Assembly: GCA_903934875.1 (NCBI GenBank)
Contig: CAIZPP010000019.1
Location: 1-46,584 of the forward strand
Origin: an uncultured Methylococcaceae bacterium
Lineage (GTDB): Bacteria > Pseudomonadota > Gammaproteobacteria > Methylococcales > Methylococcaceae
Direction: 5' to 3'
DNA: 46,584 nt
Of the stretch, positions 34,971-44,402 are shown in pieces; positions within the stretch are counted from its first letter, which is position 1, and each line of letters begins with the position of its first letter. The notes beneath the pieces were generated by a model. The model was not told where the DNA came from. It was given only the letters and a program-made list of their open reading frames with translations, and did no database searches. The translations under genes were made by a program, and so were the position numbers.

Positions 34971-36296
34971 TCATATCAGCCGAATCTTACCCGTCAGCAG
35001 ATTATGCATCATTCCCTGCTTGATTTGGCGGGCTTTGGCCAGTTTGGTTTCCAACGCGTCGATTTCGGCATCCATGTCGGAGAGGATGGAGGCGATGGCG
35101 GTTTGTTCTGAGAGTTCAGGTACTTTAATTATTAACCGCCCAAGAGCACCGCGAGAAATCCGTTTGTGAGTTGTCCCACCGCTTCTATCGCTGACAGATA
35201 TAAACCATTCCCCAGTGGAAAACATATTAGCTAGAAATATTTTATTTGTGGTTGAGCTAGGAGGCCGGAATATCGTGACATCGACGGATGTTACGATCTT
35301 CGTTTCTCCAATATTTGGCAAAACACAGGCTCGACCCGCTGGGTCTGCTAAACGACAAATAAGCAAATCGCCTTCATGAACTTCCTTGCAGTGCAAAGCC
35401 AAAAAGGATGCTTCAAATATATATTTTTTAATATCAGTTTCGGTGTATTTACCTATTCCAATATTTCCGGTTTGAATCAATCGCACACCTTCGGTTGTGA
35501 TGTGTTCCGACTCTATCCAATCGCCATCATCAAATAGCTCCTTTTTACCGAGCGCCAAATCCAGAAGGCTTGTTTCCTTCCACTCTCCACTAAACCCCGG
35601 CAGTCGCTTCTTGCCGGTGAGCAATTCCTGCATGGCCCCTTGTTTGATGTGGCGCTTTTTGGCGATGAGTTGCTCCAAGGATACGATGAAGTCATCCGCA
35701 TCGCTCAAAGCCTCGGCGATGGCTTCCTGTTCGGCTTTGGTGGGAGGGAGGGGAATCGATAGTTTTTTTAGACTGTCTTGGCTAATGTTGGTGTTTGCAC
35801 TCACCGAACTGCTGCCGACGACCCTCTTACGAAAACCCTCCTCATAGAAGCAGTGTTTTTTGAAAGCATTATTTATAAATCCACCGTCCCGGAACCTAAT
35901 AAGAAATCCAGAATATACTGTCTCAGACAAATCATTCTCGACAACTGCTGTTAGTCCAACGCCCGAAGGCTTCACTGACGAACGAACAAATATCACGTCA
36001 CCGGATCGAAGATTATATGCCGTTAGCTCAAAACTGGTGCATTCAACTAAACCAAGTTGTTCTGTTGAGATAATCCTATTGACTCCGAAAACATCCATCA
36101 AATTTACGAATTTCGATCCATGTCCAAAAGCCTGATTATCTTTGTTTAGTCCGTTCTTAAATTTTCCGATCTCCCAAAGATAATAAACCTCCCAATCCTC
36201 CGGTATCACCCCCACCTCGGTCTGTTTGTAACCCAACGGTACTAATGTAGAACTGTTAGTTGATTTGTGCGAAGTTTGGCCTTCACTCATTTTCAC
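34971..36296 (-). CDS. hsdS: Type I restriction-modification specificity subunit S
   Basis: A 441-residue HsdS with two target-recognition domains, each followed by a long helix. The first ends SIPLPPTKAEQEAIAEALSDADD and RHIKQGAMQELLTGKKRLPGF; the second ends VPELSEQTAIASILSDMDAE and RQIKQGMMHNLLTGKIRLI. The two halves show the expected internal repeat, each TRD reading half of a bipartite DNA site. The ATG overlaps the PIN gene stop (ATGA). Intact, so it may still support HsdM methylation although hsdR is broken. Confidence 0.95.
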   Translation of the reverse strand: MKMSEGQTSHKSTNSSTLVPLGYKQTEVGVIPEDWEVYYLWEIGKFKNGLNKDNQAFGHGSKFVNLMDVFGVNRIISTEQLGLVECTSFELTAYNLRSGDVIFVRSSVKPSGVGLTAVVENDLSETVYSGFLIRFRDGGFINNAFKKHCFYEEGFRKRVVGSSSVSANTNISQDSLKKLSIPLPPTKAEQEAIAEALSDADDFIVSLEQLIAKKRHIKQGAMQELLTGKKRLPGFSGEWKETSLLDLALGKKELFDDGDWIESEHITTEGVRLIQTGNIGIGKYTETDIKKYIFEASFLALHCKEVHEGDLLICRLADPAGRACVLPNIGETKIVTSVDVTIFRPPSSTTNKIFLANMFSTGEWFISVSDRSGGTTHKRISRGALGRLIIKVPELSEQTAIASILSDMDAEIDALETKLAKARQIKQGMMHNLLTGKIRLI

Positions 36297-36736
36297 TTCT
36301 CCATTTTCGTTTTTTCCATCGCCTCCAGATAGTGCCTAACGCTGACAATCTGGATGCCTTGGTAGGGATGTAAAACTAACAAATCGTCATCACTGGAAAT
36401 CAGCCAGTCGGCTTCGGCAGAGCACGCTAGGGAAAGAAATTTATTGTCCTTCGGATCGCGGCAATCCAGCACTTCGGTTGTCACTGGCACGATTTCAACA
36501 ACCTCCAAATACAGGGCAAGGAACTGGCTACGCTCCGCTTCTGTCCGCCATCGGGAGAACTTTTTACGCTGCAAGACTTCCCTTAGTTCGTTAAGGGTTT
36601 CAACCGATGCCACCAGCCGGTGATTGATGACTGTGTGATAAAAAGCCTGTGCCGGGGATGATTCTGGGAACAGCACTGAGCCAATGATCGTACTGGTGTC
36701 AAATACGATAATTTTACGGTCTGAGTTCATGGACAA
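36293..36736 (-). CDS. PIN-domain toxin within the restriction operon
   Basis: A 147-residue PIN protein (COG1569-like). IIVFDTSTIIGSVLF holds the first acidic residue, VETLNELREVL the Glu, and DCRDPKDNKFLSLACSAEADWLISSDDDL the C-terminal Asp cluster. It is a probable RNase toxin. It overlaps both the antitoxin upstream (23 bases) and hsdS downstream (ATGA), so it is part of the hsdM-hsdS transcript. Confidence 0.9.
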   Translation of the reverse strand: MSMNSDRKIIVFDTSTIIGSVLFPESSPAQAFYHTVINHRLVASVETLNELREVLQRKKFSRWRTEAERSQFLALYLEVVEIVPVTTEVLDCRDPKDNKFLSLACSAEADWLISSDDDLLVLHPYQGIQIVSVRHYLEAMEKTKMEK

Positions 36737-36974
36737 GCGTGTTAATTTCCTCCAAGGAAAGCGCCGGGGCCGAATGATCGGATGGCAGGCCCTTCATGAA
36801 CTGCACCAAACGGAAAGCCTTGTATAGCCGTTGCGCCTCCATGGCTTCGGCAAATGGGAGAATCATCAAGGTCGGCTCCCCGGACTGAGTGACAGTAACC
36901 GACTCACCCCCTTTGACAATATCGGCTACCCGTCCAAAATCTTTGCGTACTTCTTTTGAGGGTAAGGTAATCAT
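36714..36974 (-). CDS. Phd/YefM-like antitoxin
   Basis: An 86-residue protein: MITLPSKEVRKDFGRVADIV then KGGESVTVTQSGEPTLMILP is the Phd-type N-terminal fold, and the C-terminal helical part likely binds the PIN toxin encoded just downstream. The start is ATG at 36974, where similarity begins; the upstream open frame to 37091 has none. Placed 148 bases after hsdM. Confidence 0.85.
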   Translation of the reverse strand: MITLPSKEVRKDFGRVADIVKGGESVTVTQSGEPTLMILPFAEAMEAQRLYKAFRLVQFMKGLPSDHSAPALSLEEINTLVHELRP

Positions 36975-37121
36975 AATCAGGATTCCGTCTGTTTGAATAA
37001 TGATGGTATTTATCATAGGCTGAAAGGCTAACCTGAACAACCGGTAGCTATGCATGATTCCTCGGCTATCAAAAAAGTGCGACAGCGCCACACTTTTCCA
37101 ATAAGCCAGACAAAGTCGCTG

Positions 37122-39809
37122 TTAGGAAGAAAACCCCATCTTTTCTAAATGCCGCTTCACTTTTTCCTCCAACTCGTCCACCCGGCTGGACAATTGCGGC
37201 ATGGGGGTTTCATAGAGTTCGGCCAGTTCCTTCACTCGTTGGGTCAGCGTCTGGCTAATGCGGTCCATTTCACCGTGGATCATGGCATCCAAGGCGGCCA
37301 GCCATTTGTCGTCCACCACTAGTGTTTTGATTTCGGCCTCGGTCAGTTTGGGATAATGGGCATAGGCCAGCGTGTCGAGTTCTGCCTCGGCTTCTTTGAG
37401 CCGCTTTTTAAGTCTGGCTTCTTCGTCGTTAAGTTGCAGCCATTCGTCCAGCACCCGCTTTTCCTCCATAACCCACTCGCCCTCCCCCGGTGCCAATTCC
37501 TCAATTTCGGTTTTTACCTCTTTCAGCCGTGCCGCGACGGAAACCTTGTTGATCTTGTCGAACCCTGAAAAGGGCGCATCTTCGCCGCTGTGTTCTTCCT
37601 CCAGTTCGGTGATTCTGGCGTTGATGCTTTCCAGTTCGCCGGCTTGCCGGTCTATGGCCTCCTGCTCCTTGGCGAAGTAGCGGGCGACGATCAGGGGCTT
37701 GGGTATAAGATCGCAGGTCCAGCCCTTGTCTTTCTGCTTGCCTTTTTTGTCGGTTTCGATGATGCGGTAGGTTTCGGCCTTCCAGCCATAGTCGGCGATC
37801 AAGTAGCAGTCGTCCTGTAGGGTGTCGGCCCAGTAATCCATCAGGTGTTGGTAGACATCGTATTTGTCAATCAGCGGCTTGTCGGTGTAATGGGCCAGCA
37901 GCCCCTCGGACAGTTCGGCGATGACTTCCTTGGGATGGAAACCGGGTTGGAGAGATTTTAAGTTACCAGTGGGAGCGCAGAGCACCAGCTCGGCCCTTTT
38001 CCCATCTGCTTCTTTGGGAGCGCAGAGCACCGGCTCGGCCCTTTTCCCATCTGCTTCTTTGGGAGCGCAGAGCACCGGCTCGGCTCTTTTCCAAACTGCT
38101 TTTTTGCCAAGCTGGAGCTTGGCGTTCCCAGAAATGCCGTCGCTGTTGGGAGCGCAGAGCACCGGCTCGGCTCTTCCCCCAGCTGCTTTGTTGCCAAGCT
38201 GGAGCTTGGCGTTCCCAGAACAGTTTTGCCGCCATTGGTCAAAATGGGCGTTCATGCCGGTGATGAAGGCGGCAAATTCGCTGTGTCCGTAGATGGCTGG
38301 CTTGATGGCGGTTTTTTCAATAGCCAAGTCAAAATAACCGGGGCGATTTTCTTTGAATAGTGTTTGCCGTAACGTGGGGCAGACGGCCCAGTAGCGGCCC
38401 AGGGCGTCCACATCCCCCTTCGGAATACCGCCTTTGCAATGGCCTTCAATGTCTTGAATGTCTTCCGATTCTTGACTGTCGATATAGCGCGGCAGGTTGA
38501 GGTTGAATGCGTTTTTCTCGATTTCTTCCAAGCCCACCATCCTTGAATAGCTGGGGATTTCCAGCCGCTTGGTGAAGGTATCGACAATCTTGTGGATATC
38601 TAGTGCGCGGAGGCGGTTCTTCGACCCGTCCTTCATGTAGCCAGTGCTGGCATCGATCATGAAAACTCCCTTGCGGGCATGGGCATCCTGCTTGTCGATG
38701 ACAATGATGCAAGCGGGAATGCCCGTGCCATAGAATAGGTTGGCGGGCAAACCGATGATGCCTAGGATATAGCCCTTGCGAATCAGATTGCGGCGGATAT
38801 CGGCCTCGGCATTGCCCCGGAACAACACGCCGTGCGGCAGAATACAAGCAGCTTTGCCACTTCCTTTTGGGCCGTTACTCTTCAGCGAGCGGACAATATG
38901 CAGCAAATAAGCATAGTCGCCCTGCTTGTCCGGTGGGGTTCCGAACGGCTGAAAACGCTCATAGGGATCATGCAAAGGATCAAGGCCGGTACTCCAACGT
39001 TTATCGCTGAACGGCGGATTGGCAACGACATAATCGAAGGTCTTCAGTGTGCCGCCATCCTTGAATTTGGGGTCGGTCAAGGTATTGCCCTGCATGATAA
39101 GCGCAGTCGGGTTGTTGTGCAGGATCATGTTCATCCTAGCCAACCCGCTGGTGGCGGCATCCTTTTCTTGACCATACAGCGTGGGCTTGGTTTTGGCCTC
39201 GTCACCCACTTTCAGCAACAAGGAACCGGAACCGCAGGTAGGGTCATAGACGGTGGTGGCGCTGGTGGTTTTGGCCTCACGAATGCCTATGATTTGCGCA
39301 ATCACCCGGCTGACTTCGGCGGGGGTGTAGAACTGGCCCTTGCTTTTGCCGCTCTCGGTGGCAAAGTGGCGCATCAAGTATTCATAGGCATCGCCTAGAA
39401 TGTCGTCACCGTCGGCCCGATTCTTGGAGAAATCCAGCGCCTTGTTCTCGAAAATGGCAATCAGGTTGGTGAGAGTCCCCACCATCTCAGGGCCGCTGCC
39501 GAGCTTGCTGGCATCATTGAAATCCGGCATGTCGGTCAGCTTGTTCGCATCGGCCAGCGGGCCGACAATCTTTTTGTTGATCTGGTCGCCGATGTCAGGC
39601 TTGCCCTTGAGCGCCACCATATCCTTGAAGCTGGCCCCTTCGGGAATCGTGATCGGGGCATAGGGTAGCCCTGCGTATTTGTCGCTGACATATTTGATGA
39701 ACAGCAGGACGAGGACGTAATCCTTGTATTGGCTGGCATCCATGCCGCCGCGCAGTTCGTCGCAACTTGACCAGAGGGATGAATAGAGTTCGGACTTTTT
39801 CAGGGCCAT
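37122..39809 (-). CDS. hsdM: Type I restriction-modification methyltransferase subunit M with repeat insertion
   Basis: An 895-residue N6-adenine methyltransferase. The N-terminal helical domain (KSELYSSLWSSCDELRGGMD) is followed by SAM motif DPTCGSGSLLLKVGD and catalytic NPPF (VVANPPFSDKRW). The C-terminal part has coiled-coil stretches (ELESINARITELEEEHS). Residues ~530-612 are not HsdM-like but translated REP-type repeats (AEPVLCAPKEADGKR units) encoded by 37971-38218. The insertion lies after FDQWRQ, outside the catalytic core, so methylation may survive. First gene of the island on this strand. HsdM forms an M2S methylase with HsdS. Confidence 0.93.
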   Translation of the reverse strand: MALKKSELYSSLWSSCDELRGGMDASQYKDYVLVLLFIKYVSDKYAGLPYAPITIPEGASFKDMVALKGKPDIGDQINKKIVGPLADANKLTDMPDFNDASKLGSGPEMVGTLTNLIAIFENKALDFSKNRADGDDILGDAYEYLMRHFATESGKSKGQFYTPAEVSRVIAQIIGIREAKTTSATTVYDPTCGSGSLLLKVGDEAKTKPTLYGQEKDAATSGLARMNMILHNNPTALIMQGNTLTDPKFKDGGTLKTFDYVVANPPFSDKRWSTGLDPLHDPYERFQPFGTPPDKQGDYAYLLHIVRSLKSNGPKGSGKAACILPHGVLFRGNAEADIRRNLIRKGYILGIIGLPANLFYGTGIPACIIVIDKQDAHARKGVFMIDASTGYMKDGSKNRLRALDIHKIVDTFTKRLEIPSYSRMVGLEEIEKNAFNLNLPRYIDSQESEDIQDIEGHCKGGIPKGDVDALGRYWAVCPTLRQTLFKENRPGYFDLAIEKTAIKPAIYGHSEFAAFITGMNAHFDQWRQNCSGNAKLQLGNKAAGGRAEPVLCAPNSDGISGNAKLQLGKKAVWKRAEPVLCAPKEADGKRAEPVLCAPKEADGKRAELVLCAPTGNLKSLQPGFHPKEVIAELSEGLLAHYTDKPLIDKYDVYQHLMDYWADTLQDDCYLIADYGWKAETYRIIETDKKGKQKDKGWTCDLIPKPLIVARYFAKEQEAIDRQAGELESINARITELEEEHSGEDAPFSGFDKINKVSVAARLKEVKTEIEELAPGEGEWVMEEKRVLDEWLQLNDEEARLKKRLKEAEAELDTLAYAHYPKLTEAEIKTLVVDDKWLAALDAMIHGEMDRISQTLTQRVKELAELYETPMPQLSSRVDELEEKVKRHLEKMGFSS
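37971..38218 (-). repeat. In-frame REP-type repeats inside hsdM
   Basis: Units begin GGGAGCGCAGAGCACCxGCT at 37971, 38016, 38061 and 38148 (spacings 45, 45 and 87, all multiples of three). Two GCCAAGCTGGAGCTTGGCGT palindromes are included. The last ~70 bp nearly match 34899-34969 in the hsdS-RAYT spacer. Confidence 0.92.
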
Positions 39810-39885
39810 GAGGCTTGGTTTTTAGCAAACATAGTCAACATCGGAAGCAGTCACTTTACCGCATAAGCGGATTTCATCAAAGCTA

Positions 39886-40006
39886 GGACTTACGCAAAAA
39901 TGTCTTCCAATGCCGTTCGCCCTGAGCTTGTCGAAGGGTGAACGGCACTCGCAAAGCCCATTCCTACTGCGACAGGCTTAGCACGAACGGAGCTTTGCAT
40001 AAGTCC
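39886..40006. repeat. Inverted-repeat element with GGACTTACGCAAA ends
   Basis: GGACTTACGCAAA (39886-39898) and TTTGCATAAGTCC (39994-40006) are complementary with one mismatch. The ~95 bp interior has a palindrome CCGTTCGCCCTGAGCTTGTC then GAAGGGTGAACGG. No ORF; MITE-like. It lies in the 348-base gap between hsdM and the cytochrome cluster; the rest of that gap shows no gene. Confidence 0.72.
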
Positions 40007-40157
40007 AATCCGGTATTTTTTGCTATTTCATTAACGAACTTTCTAACAAGAGTGAACAGTGAGTTTGTTGCGTAGGGAACAACCAAAAGTTGACAATAAG
40101 CCACACTCTGTATTAAATTCCCACTCAAACAATATTCAATTATATAGGGGAACTTTA

Positions 40158-40523
40158 ATGAAGCTTGCAAAGACACCGCTCATTTGCGCCTTAGCCTCCA
40201 CAGCGCTAGCCATGTTTATTTTCATCACAGAGGCCAATGCCGTCGATGCCGACGCAGCGAAAGCCTTGGCCAAGAAAAGCAACTGCTTGCGCTGTCATGG
40301 CATCGACAAAGACAAGGATGGCCCTGCGTACGCCAAGATTTCCGGCAAATATCAGGGAATGGCGGGTGCCGAAGAAAAACTGATAAAGCATCTGGCCTCG
40401 GGAGAAAAAGCCAAATTTCCCGATGGTCACGAAGAAGACCATATGATACTCAAGGCTGACGATCCTGCCGACATCAAAAATCTGGTGGATTGGATTCTTT
40501 CTCTGCCACCTCAGGCACCTTAA
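40158..40523 (+). CDS. Periplasmic class I monoheme cytochrome c
   Basis: A 121-residue protein with a signal peptide (KLAKTPLICALASTALAMFI ending near EANA) and one heme site CLRCH at residues 43-47; a Met in DHMILKADD is the likely distal ligand. The helix after DPADIKNLVDWILSL is typical of c551/c553. AGGGGA precedes the ATG. First gene of an apparent electron-transfer cluster; it may carry electrons to or from the decaheme protein. Confidence 0.9.
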   Translation: MKLAKTPLICALASTALAMFIFITEANAVDADAAKALAKKSNCLRCHGIDKDKDGPAYAKISGKYQGMAGAEEKLIKHLASGEKAKFPDGHEEDHMILKADDPADIKNLVDWILSLPPQAP

Positions 40524-40524
40524 A

Positions 40525-40612
40525 GCCCGCCCACATGCGCCTGTAGTGCGGCGTTGCACCCCCGACGATGAAAGTTGTCCAAGCAGCCCGCCCACACGCG
40601 CCTGTAGTGCGG
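40525..40612. repeat. Direct 27-bp repeat pair in the cytochrome spacer
   Basis: GCCCGCCCACAYGCGCCTGT then AGTGCGG occurs at 40525-40551 and 40586-40612 with one mismatch, 34 bases apart, in the gap between the two cytochrome genes. Confidence 0.7.
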
Positions 40613-40715
40613 TCTTTTGGCGGCTGAGGTGCCAAAAAGCGTTTTTCCAACCCAACACTCCGGGCTTTTCCCTGCCTAGTGAACAGTAACATCTAGTTCC
40701 TGAACAGCAAACATT

Positions 40716-41711
40716 ATGAACATATTAATTAAGATATTACTTGTCTGTGGGATGCTGTTCACAACAGCTCATGCAGAGAACGCCACAACCGAGGTTGTGG
40801 GAAAATCGCTGGCCAAGCCAGTCGCCGATGCCAATGAACGGGATGCCGTCTGTACGCGTTGCCACGACGAGAATGACAGCAAACCTATACTTTCCATTTA
40901 CCAGACTCCACACGGCAACCGGGCCGATGCCCGCACCCCGTCCTGCCAGCAATGCCACGGCCAAAGCGATGCCCATTTGAAGGGCGACCCAAACCAGAAA
41001 GGACGGGCGGCCCCCGACATCGTTTATGGGACGAAAACCAAAGACTACGAGCCAACGCTACCCGCCACGCAAAATGATAAGTGCATTGGCTGCCACCAAA
41101 GCGGCTTGCGCACCCACTGGAGCGGGAGCCAGCATGAAATGCAAGGCGTGGTTTGCAGCAACTGCCATACCGCCCATGCGCCCAAGGACAAAGTGCTGGA
41201 GAGAATCAGCCAGCCGGATGTTTGCTTCACTTGCCACCAGACGCAGCGCTCAGAAACGCATCTGTTCTCCACCCACCCCATTTTGGCCGGCAAGACCGCC
41301 TGTGCGGAGTGCCACAACCCCCATGGCTCCACGGGTCCGAAGATGCTGATCAAGCAATCGACTAACGAGACCTGCTACACCTGCCACGCGGAAAAGCGCG
41401 GTCCCTTCCTGTGGGAACACTCGCCGGTATTTGATGACTGCACCAACTGCCACACACCGCACGGTTCCAACAACTCGCCGTTGTTGAAGCAGCGTGTGCC
41501 TTGGTTGTGCCAGGAATGCCACAATGCCGACCATGCCAGCACGGTGGACAGCGGGTCGAATCTGATCAATGGCAATGTCACCACCGTTGACGGCAAGCAG
41601 ACTTTCAACAATTTATCGCCTCGTGCCCAGGCTAATGGACTTGCTTGTTTAAGCTGCCATTCGATGATTCATGGATCGAACCATCCGGCCGGTGCTAAAT
41701 TCAACCGATAA
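40716..41711 (+). CDS. DmsE/MtrA-type decaheme cytochrome c
   Basis: A 331-residue protein with a signal peptide (to ~TTAHA) and ten CxxCH sites: CTRCH, CQQCH, CIGCH, CSNCH, CFTCH, CAECH, CYTCH, CTNCH, CQECH, CLSCH. Ten hemes and this length fit the DmsE/MtrA/PioA family, which sits inside an MtrB-type barrel and passes electrons across the outer membrane. The next gene encodes exactly such a barrel, 21 bases downstream. No MtrC-like surface cytochrome is present, so the conduit resembles PioAB/MtoAB arrangements. The direction of electron flow cannot be told. Confidence 0.95.
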   Translation: MNILIKILLVCGMLFTTAHAENATTEVVGKSLAKPVADANERDAVCTRCHDENDSKPILSIYQTPHGNRADARTPSCQQCHGQSDAHLKGDPNQKGRAAPDIVYGTKTKDYEPTLPATQNDKCIGCHQSGLRTHWSGSQHEMQGVVCSNCHTAHAPKDKVLERISQPDVCFTCHQTQRSETHLFSTHPILAGKTACAECHNPHGSTGPKMLIKQSTNETCYTCHAEKRGPFLWEHSPVFDDCTNCHTPHGSNNSPLLKQRVPWLCQECHNADHASTVDSGSNLINGNVTTVDGKQTFNNLSPRAQANGLACLSCHSMIHGSNHPAGAKFNR

Positions 41712-41732
41712 ACAGAAGTAGCGGGAAGAACC

Positions 41733-44393
41733 ATGGACAACAAACACATAAGCTTCAAACTACGGGCCAGTGTAGGTGCGATCTTCGCCACTTTGCTGGT
41801 GGGCCACACCGCCGTTGCCGCCGAGGCGGTCAAGAACCCTAATTCCAAACAGGCAAAAGCCAGCCACCCATCCAAACGAGCCAAAGCCACTCATACTGGC
41901 AAAGTGGTGAAGGCCCCTGCCGCTAAACCGGCGGTGTTAACCACCGCTCCCAAACCAGCAGCGGCGCTACCTGGCACAGCCACAAAAGTGGCCGCAGCCG
42001 ACACAGCGGAAAACCCTGAATTGGACGAACTGACCCACAGGAAAAGCACCATAGAGGCGGGTGTGCTCGGTGTCAGCGATGGCAACTGGAAATACGGCCA
42101 GTATAACGGCCTGCCCAACAGCGGCCCCTACGCAATCGGTAATTTTGACATCAACGGCGGCGGGGCCTACGATAGCAAAGATGCCACCCGCTGGCGTTTG
42201 ACGGGTAAGAACATCGGCCTGGAGACGCGCGAGTTTACCGGCGAATATAAGGACCAGGGCAAATACAAGCTCAATTTTGGCTATGATGAGATTACCCAGT
42301 ATAAACAAGGCACCTACCAGACGCCTTACATCGGCGCAGGCGGGAATGAACTTGCCCTCCCCCCCAATTGGCAGTATCCGACGACAGCCAATAACATGCG
42401 GACCTTGCCGGCCAGCGACCAGGCTGCGTTCCAAGGGGTTGAATTATCGACCAAACGTCGCCGCTTTGATGGCGGGTTCAGTTATTTCTTGAACAACGAA
42501 TGGGAATTCAAGTCCAGCATGCGCCATGAGGAAAAAAATGGTGTAGGCACGGTAGGCGCACCGATTGTCGCGACCCGGTCCGTCATCCTACCCAATCCAA
42601 TTTCCCAATCGACGGACCAGATCAACTCAAGCCTGAATTTTACCGGCGAAAAAGCTTACGGATCATTAGCCTACTACGGCTCGATTTTCCATAACGACTA
42701 CAGTTCGCTCATTTTCCAAAACGCCTACGGCGCTCCTTCGGCAAGCAACCCGCTTTATGGCCAAATGAGCACCATGCCGGACAACCAGTTCCACCAGTTT
42801 ACAGTGAGCGGCGGGTATAACTTTTCAAACGATACCAAACTGGTCGGCTCTGGTGGCTATGGGCGCAATTGGCAGAATCAAAATTTTCTGCCTTACAGCA
42901 CTTCGACGATGGCGGTGCCTGCGCAGGGTAGTTTGAACGGTGCCGTGGATTTCAAGAACGTCAACGTCAAGCTAACCCACAAAGCGAGCCAGGATTTGAA
43001 TCTGGCGGCATCGTATAAATACGATGAACGTGAAAACCTCACGGCTGTCAACACCTACAGGTTTCCTGATGCGGACTCTAGCGGGGCAGGCACTAACTAT
43101 CGCAACAATACGCCCTTAAGCCGGAGAGTCCAAACCGGTAATCTTGATGCCAACTATACCATCGCCAAAGGGCACTCATTGAAAGCCGGCTATGAAATAC
43201 AAAGCATAGACCGTTGGTGCAACGGCACATGGACCGCTTGCATCGATTCAGCGACGACGCTGGAAAACATAGGCAAGCTCGACTATCACGGCAAATTGAC
43301 CGACAAACTGACTACGAGTTTAGGCTACGCCTATTCCAACCGCAGCGCGTATAACTACAATCAAGACACTGCGTATTTGGCTTCATTCCAAGGGCCACAG
43401 ACTCTTTCGCAGTTGAGTCTGTACGATAGTTATCTGGCCACCGGAATACCGGCTTGGGGTCCATTCCTAGGGTATCCTATAAAGGGAATGCCCTATCCGT
43501 ACCCCGGTGTGTTTGTGAACAATAACCCGGTAGCCTTGACAACAGGAGTAGCCCCGAACACTGCCACTGCCGGTGGACTTGACATCAACGGTTTGGGACG
43601 GTTCAATACGGCACCCCGTGACCGTCAGAGCTTTCACTCAATGCTGAATTATCAGTTGACTGAAAAGTTGGCATTAACCCTCAATGGGGATTACAAGTAC
43701 GATAACTACTATGAATCGAGCTATGGTCTGCAATCATCGAAGAATTGGTCACTCAACTTCGACAGCAGCTATAACTTCAGTGACGACTTAAGCGCACATC
43801 TGTTTTATACCTACCAAGACATATTTAACAAGACAGCAGGTTCATCAGCTAGCAGCAACAGCAACACGGGAACTGCGGCTGCAGGTTCTGTGGTCGGTGG
43901 TTGCGTCAATAACATATTGGCAAAAAATGATTTTTCCAAGACCGACCCATGCCTGAACTGGTTGTCCAACATGGGCAACAACATCAATACGGTGGGCTTG
44001 GGTGCGAAGCAGAAGGGATTGCTTTCTGGCAAGCTCGATCTGAATGGCGATTTCCTGTTAAGCTTTGCGAAAACCACCACGGATGTGAGCGGAGGGCAAT
44101 ACTCAGCAATAACCGGGGCTAGCACGACCACTGGGCCGTACTACTATATTCCGGCCACGAGTATGCCGGTTGTCAATACCCAGACTTATCAGTTCAAGCT
44201 GAATGCAAAATACAACGTCAACAAAGCCTCGGCGGTGAATCTAACCTATTCTTTCCAACACATGTGGAGTAATGATTACACCTACATTGGCATGCAGCAG
44301 TACGGAACGCCGACGGGGGTGATGCCCACTAATATGCAGGCCCCGGTCTACTCGATCCATGCCGTGGGTTTGTCATATATCTATAATTTCTAG
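41733..44393 (+). CDS. MtrB/PioB-family outer-membrane barrel
   Basis: An 886-residue protein. A signal peptide (SVGAIFATLLVGHTAVAA) precedes an Ala/Lys/Pro-rich linker to ~95. The rest has alternating aromatic strands and ends YIYNF, the terminal Phe expected for barrel insertion. GVLGVSDGNWKYGQYNGL and GKYKLNFGYDEITQYKQG are typical of decaheme-associated MtrB/PioB proteins. The N-terminal CxxC of some MtrB proteins is absent; cysteine pairs occur instead in later loops (WCNGTWTAC). GGGAAG precedes the ATG. Forms the sheath for the upstream decaheme cytochrome. Confidence 0.93.
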   Translation: MDNKHISFKLRASVGAIFATLLVGHTAVAAEAVKNPNSKQAKASHPSKRAKATHTGKVVKAPAAKPAVLTTAPKPAAALPGTATKVAAADTAENPELDELTHRKSTIEAGVLGVSDGNWKYGQYNGLPNSGPYAIGNFDINGGGAYDSKDATRWRLTGKNIGLETREFTGEYKDQGKYKLNFGYDEITQYKQGTYQTPYIGAGGNELALPPNWQYPTTANNMRTLPASDQAAFQGVELSTKRRRFDGGFSYFLNNEWEFKSSMRHEEKNGVGTVGAPIVATRSVILPNPISQSTDQINSSLNFTGEKAYGSLAYYGSIFHNDYSSLIFQNAYGAPSASNPLYGQMSTMPDNQFHQFTVSGGYNFSNDTKLVGSGGYGRNWQNQNFLPYSTSTMAVPAQGSLNGAVDFKNVNVKLTHKASQDLNLAASYKYDERENLTAVNTYRFPDADSSGAGTNYRNNTPLSRRVQTGNLDANYTIAKGHSLKAGYEIQSIDRWCNGTWTACIDSATTLENIGKLDYHGKLTDKLTTSLGYAYSNRSAYNYNQDTAYLASFQGPQTLSQLSLYDSYLATGIPAWGPFLGYPIKGMPYPYPGVFVNNNPVALTTGVAPNTATAGGLDINGLGRFNTAPRDRQSFHSMLNYQLTEKLALTLNGDYKYDNYYESSYGLQSSKNWSLNFDSSYNFSDDLSAHLFYTYQDIFNKTAGSSASSNSNTGTAAAGSVVGGCVNNILAKNDFSKTDPCLNWLSNMGNNINTVGLGAKQKGLLSGKLDLNGDFLLSFAKTTTDVSGGQYSAITGASTTTGPYYYIPATSMPVVNTQTYQFKLNAKYNVNKASAVNLTYSFQHMWSNDYTYIGMQQYGTPTGVMPTNMQAPVYSIHAVGLSYIYNF

Positions 44394-44402
44394 GCAACTG
44401 AC

